Shown here one piece after another: positions 63,993 to 64,000 of a stretch of DNA of 64,000 nucleotides. The DNA is from Roseicyclus sp. Lineage in GTDB: Bacteria; Pseudomonadota; Alphaproteobacteria; Rhodobacterales; Rhodobacteraceae. The stretch is from positions 62,001 to 126,000 of the forward strand of contig NZ_JAGYJN010000005.1 in assembly GCF_018402035.1 (NCBI RefSeq), in the 5' to 3' direction. Every line of letters starts with the position of its first letter. Within the stretch, counting starts at the first letter, position 1. The position numbers were made by a program, and so were the translations under genes. The notes beneath the pieces are model-generated. The model saw nothing but the letters and a program-made list of their open reading frames with translations, did no database searches and had not been told where the DNA came from.

Positions 63993-64000
63993 CCCCCGCC
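63951..64000 (-). CDS. 3' end of a gene from beyond the right edge
   Basis: About 16 codons are inside the window, ending DDIVRYEDGYGRG and TGA (complement 63951-63953). The same tail occurs in the remnant at 63631. Family cannot be judged from this piece. The interval 63804-63947 between them holds no gene that I can see, only a GC-rich stretch and an AT-richer segment near 63900. Confidence 0.6.
   Translation of the reverse strand, partial: RGDDIVRYEDGYGRG

Overview
The window is a GC-rich chromosomal segment of an alphaproteobacterium, most likely Rhodobacterales (Rhodobacteraceae/Paracoccaceae). The main support is the clustering of ccoNOQP, ccoGHIS, fnrL, an anaerobic hemN and a universal stress gene, all linked by FNR-type TTGAT-N4-ATCAA sites, as known from Rhodobacter. 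Further support comes from a GGGGGC-N3-GCCCCC / CCCCCGGAGTATTT intergenic repeat that I recall as common in this group, an FeS-type bacterial photolyase and Rhodobacter-like gene neighbourhoods. About 60 genes are packed tightly on both strands, with many 4-bp start/stop overlaps. From about 61.9 kb the base composition becomes visibly AT-richer.

Layout. 0-7 kb: the 5' part of leuC, a 43-bp tandem palindromic repeat, a thiamine-diphosphate enzyme with an RraA-type aldolase, an FMN reductase, the two halves of MnmC as separate divergent genes, and a DMT exporter. 7-19 kb: the micro-oxic respiration block (ccoSIHG, ccoPQON, uspA, a transglutaminase-like gene, fnrL, hemN) with four FNR boxes. 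19-26 kb: the yejABEF peptide importer, a membrane-anchored cytochrome c, pheA. 26-34 kb: LysR regulator and SbtA-type bicarbonate transporter with a structured 5' leader, AzlCD exporter, two poorly known proteins, greA, a tiny lipoprotein overlapping argH, a TlpA-like thioredoxin.

34-45 kb: the glycine cleavage operon gcvTHP preceded by a tandem glycine riboswitch, a ChaC-like protein, gltX, a zincin-type metallopeptidase, wrbA, a 2OG-Fe(II) oxygenase, the FeS photolyase/cryptochrome and an SDR enzyme. 45-54 kb: leuA behind a leucine-rich leader peptide (attenuation), then the cell-shape operon mreBCD-mrdA-rodA, a GhrA-like dehydrogenase and an SseB-like protein. 55-64 kb: envelope polysaccharide genes (a KpsT-type ATPase, a KpsE-type protein, kdsA), tRNA-Gln(UUG), a 1,059-residue multidomain glycosyltransferase, then an AT-rich accessory patch with a sulfotransferase and a SAM methyltransferase, ending in a duplicated, frameshifted gene tail.

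How the genes work together. FnrL, encoded here, probably controls the cbb3 oxidase genes, their copper/assembly genes, uspA, itself and anaerobic haem synthesis through the four boxes. The right end builds and exports a Kdo-linked surface glycan. I saw no CRISPR array, transposase, integrase or phage module. The least-described features are the leuA leader, the Shine-Dalgarno-masking hairpin before sbtA, the clusters of loopless palindromes and the duplicated gene tail at the right edge.
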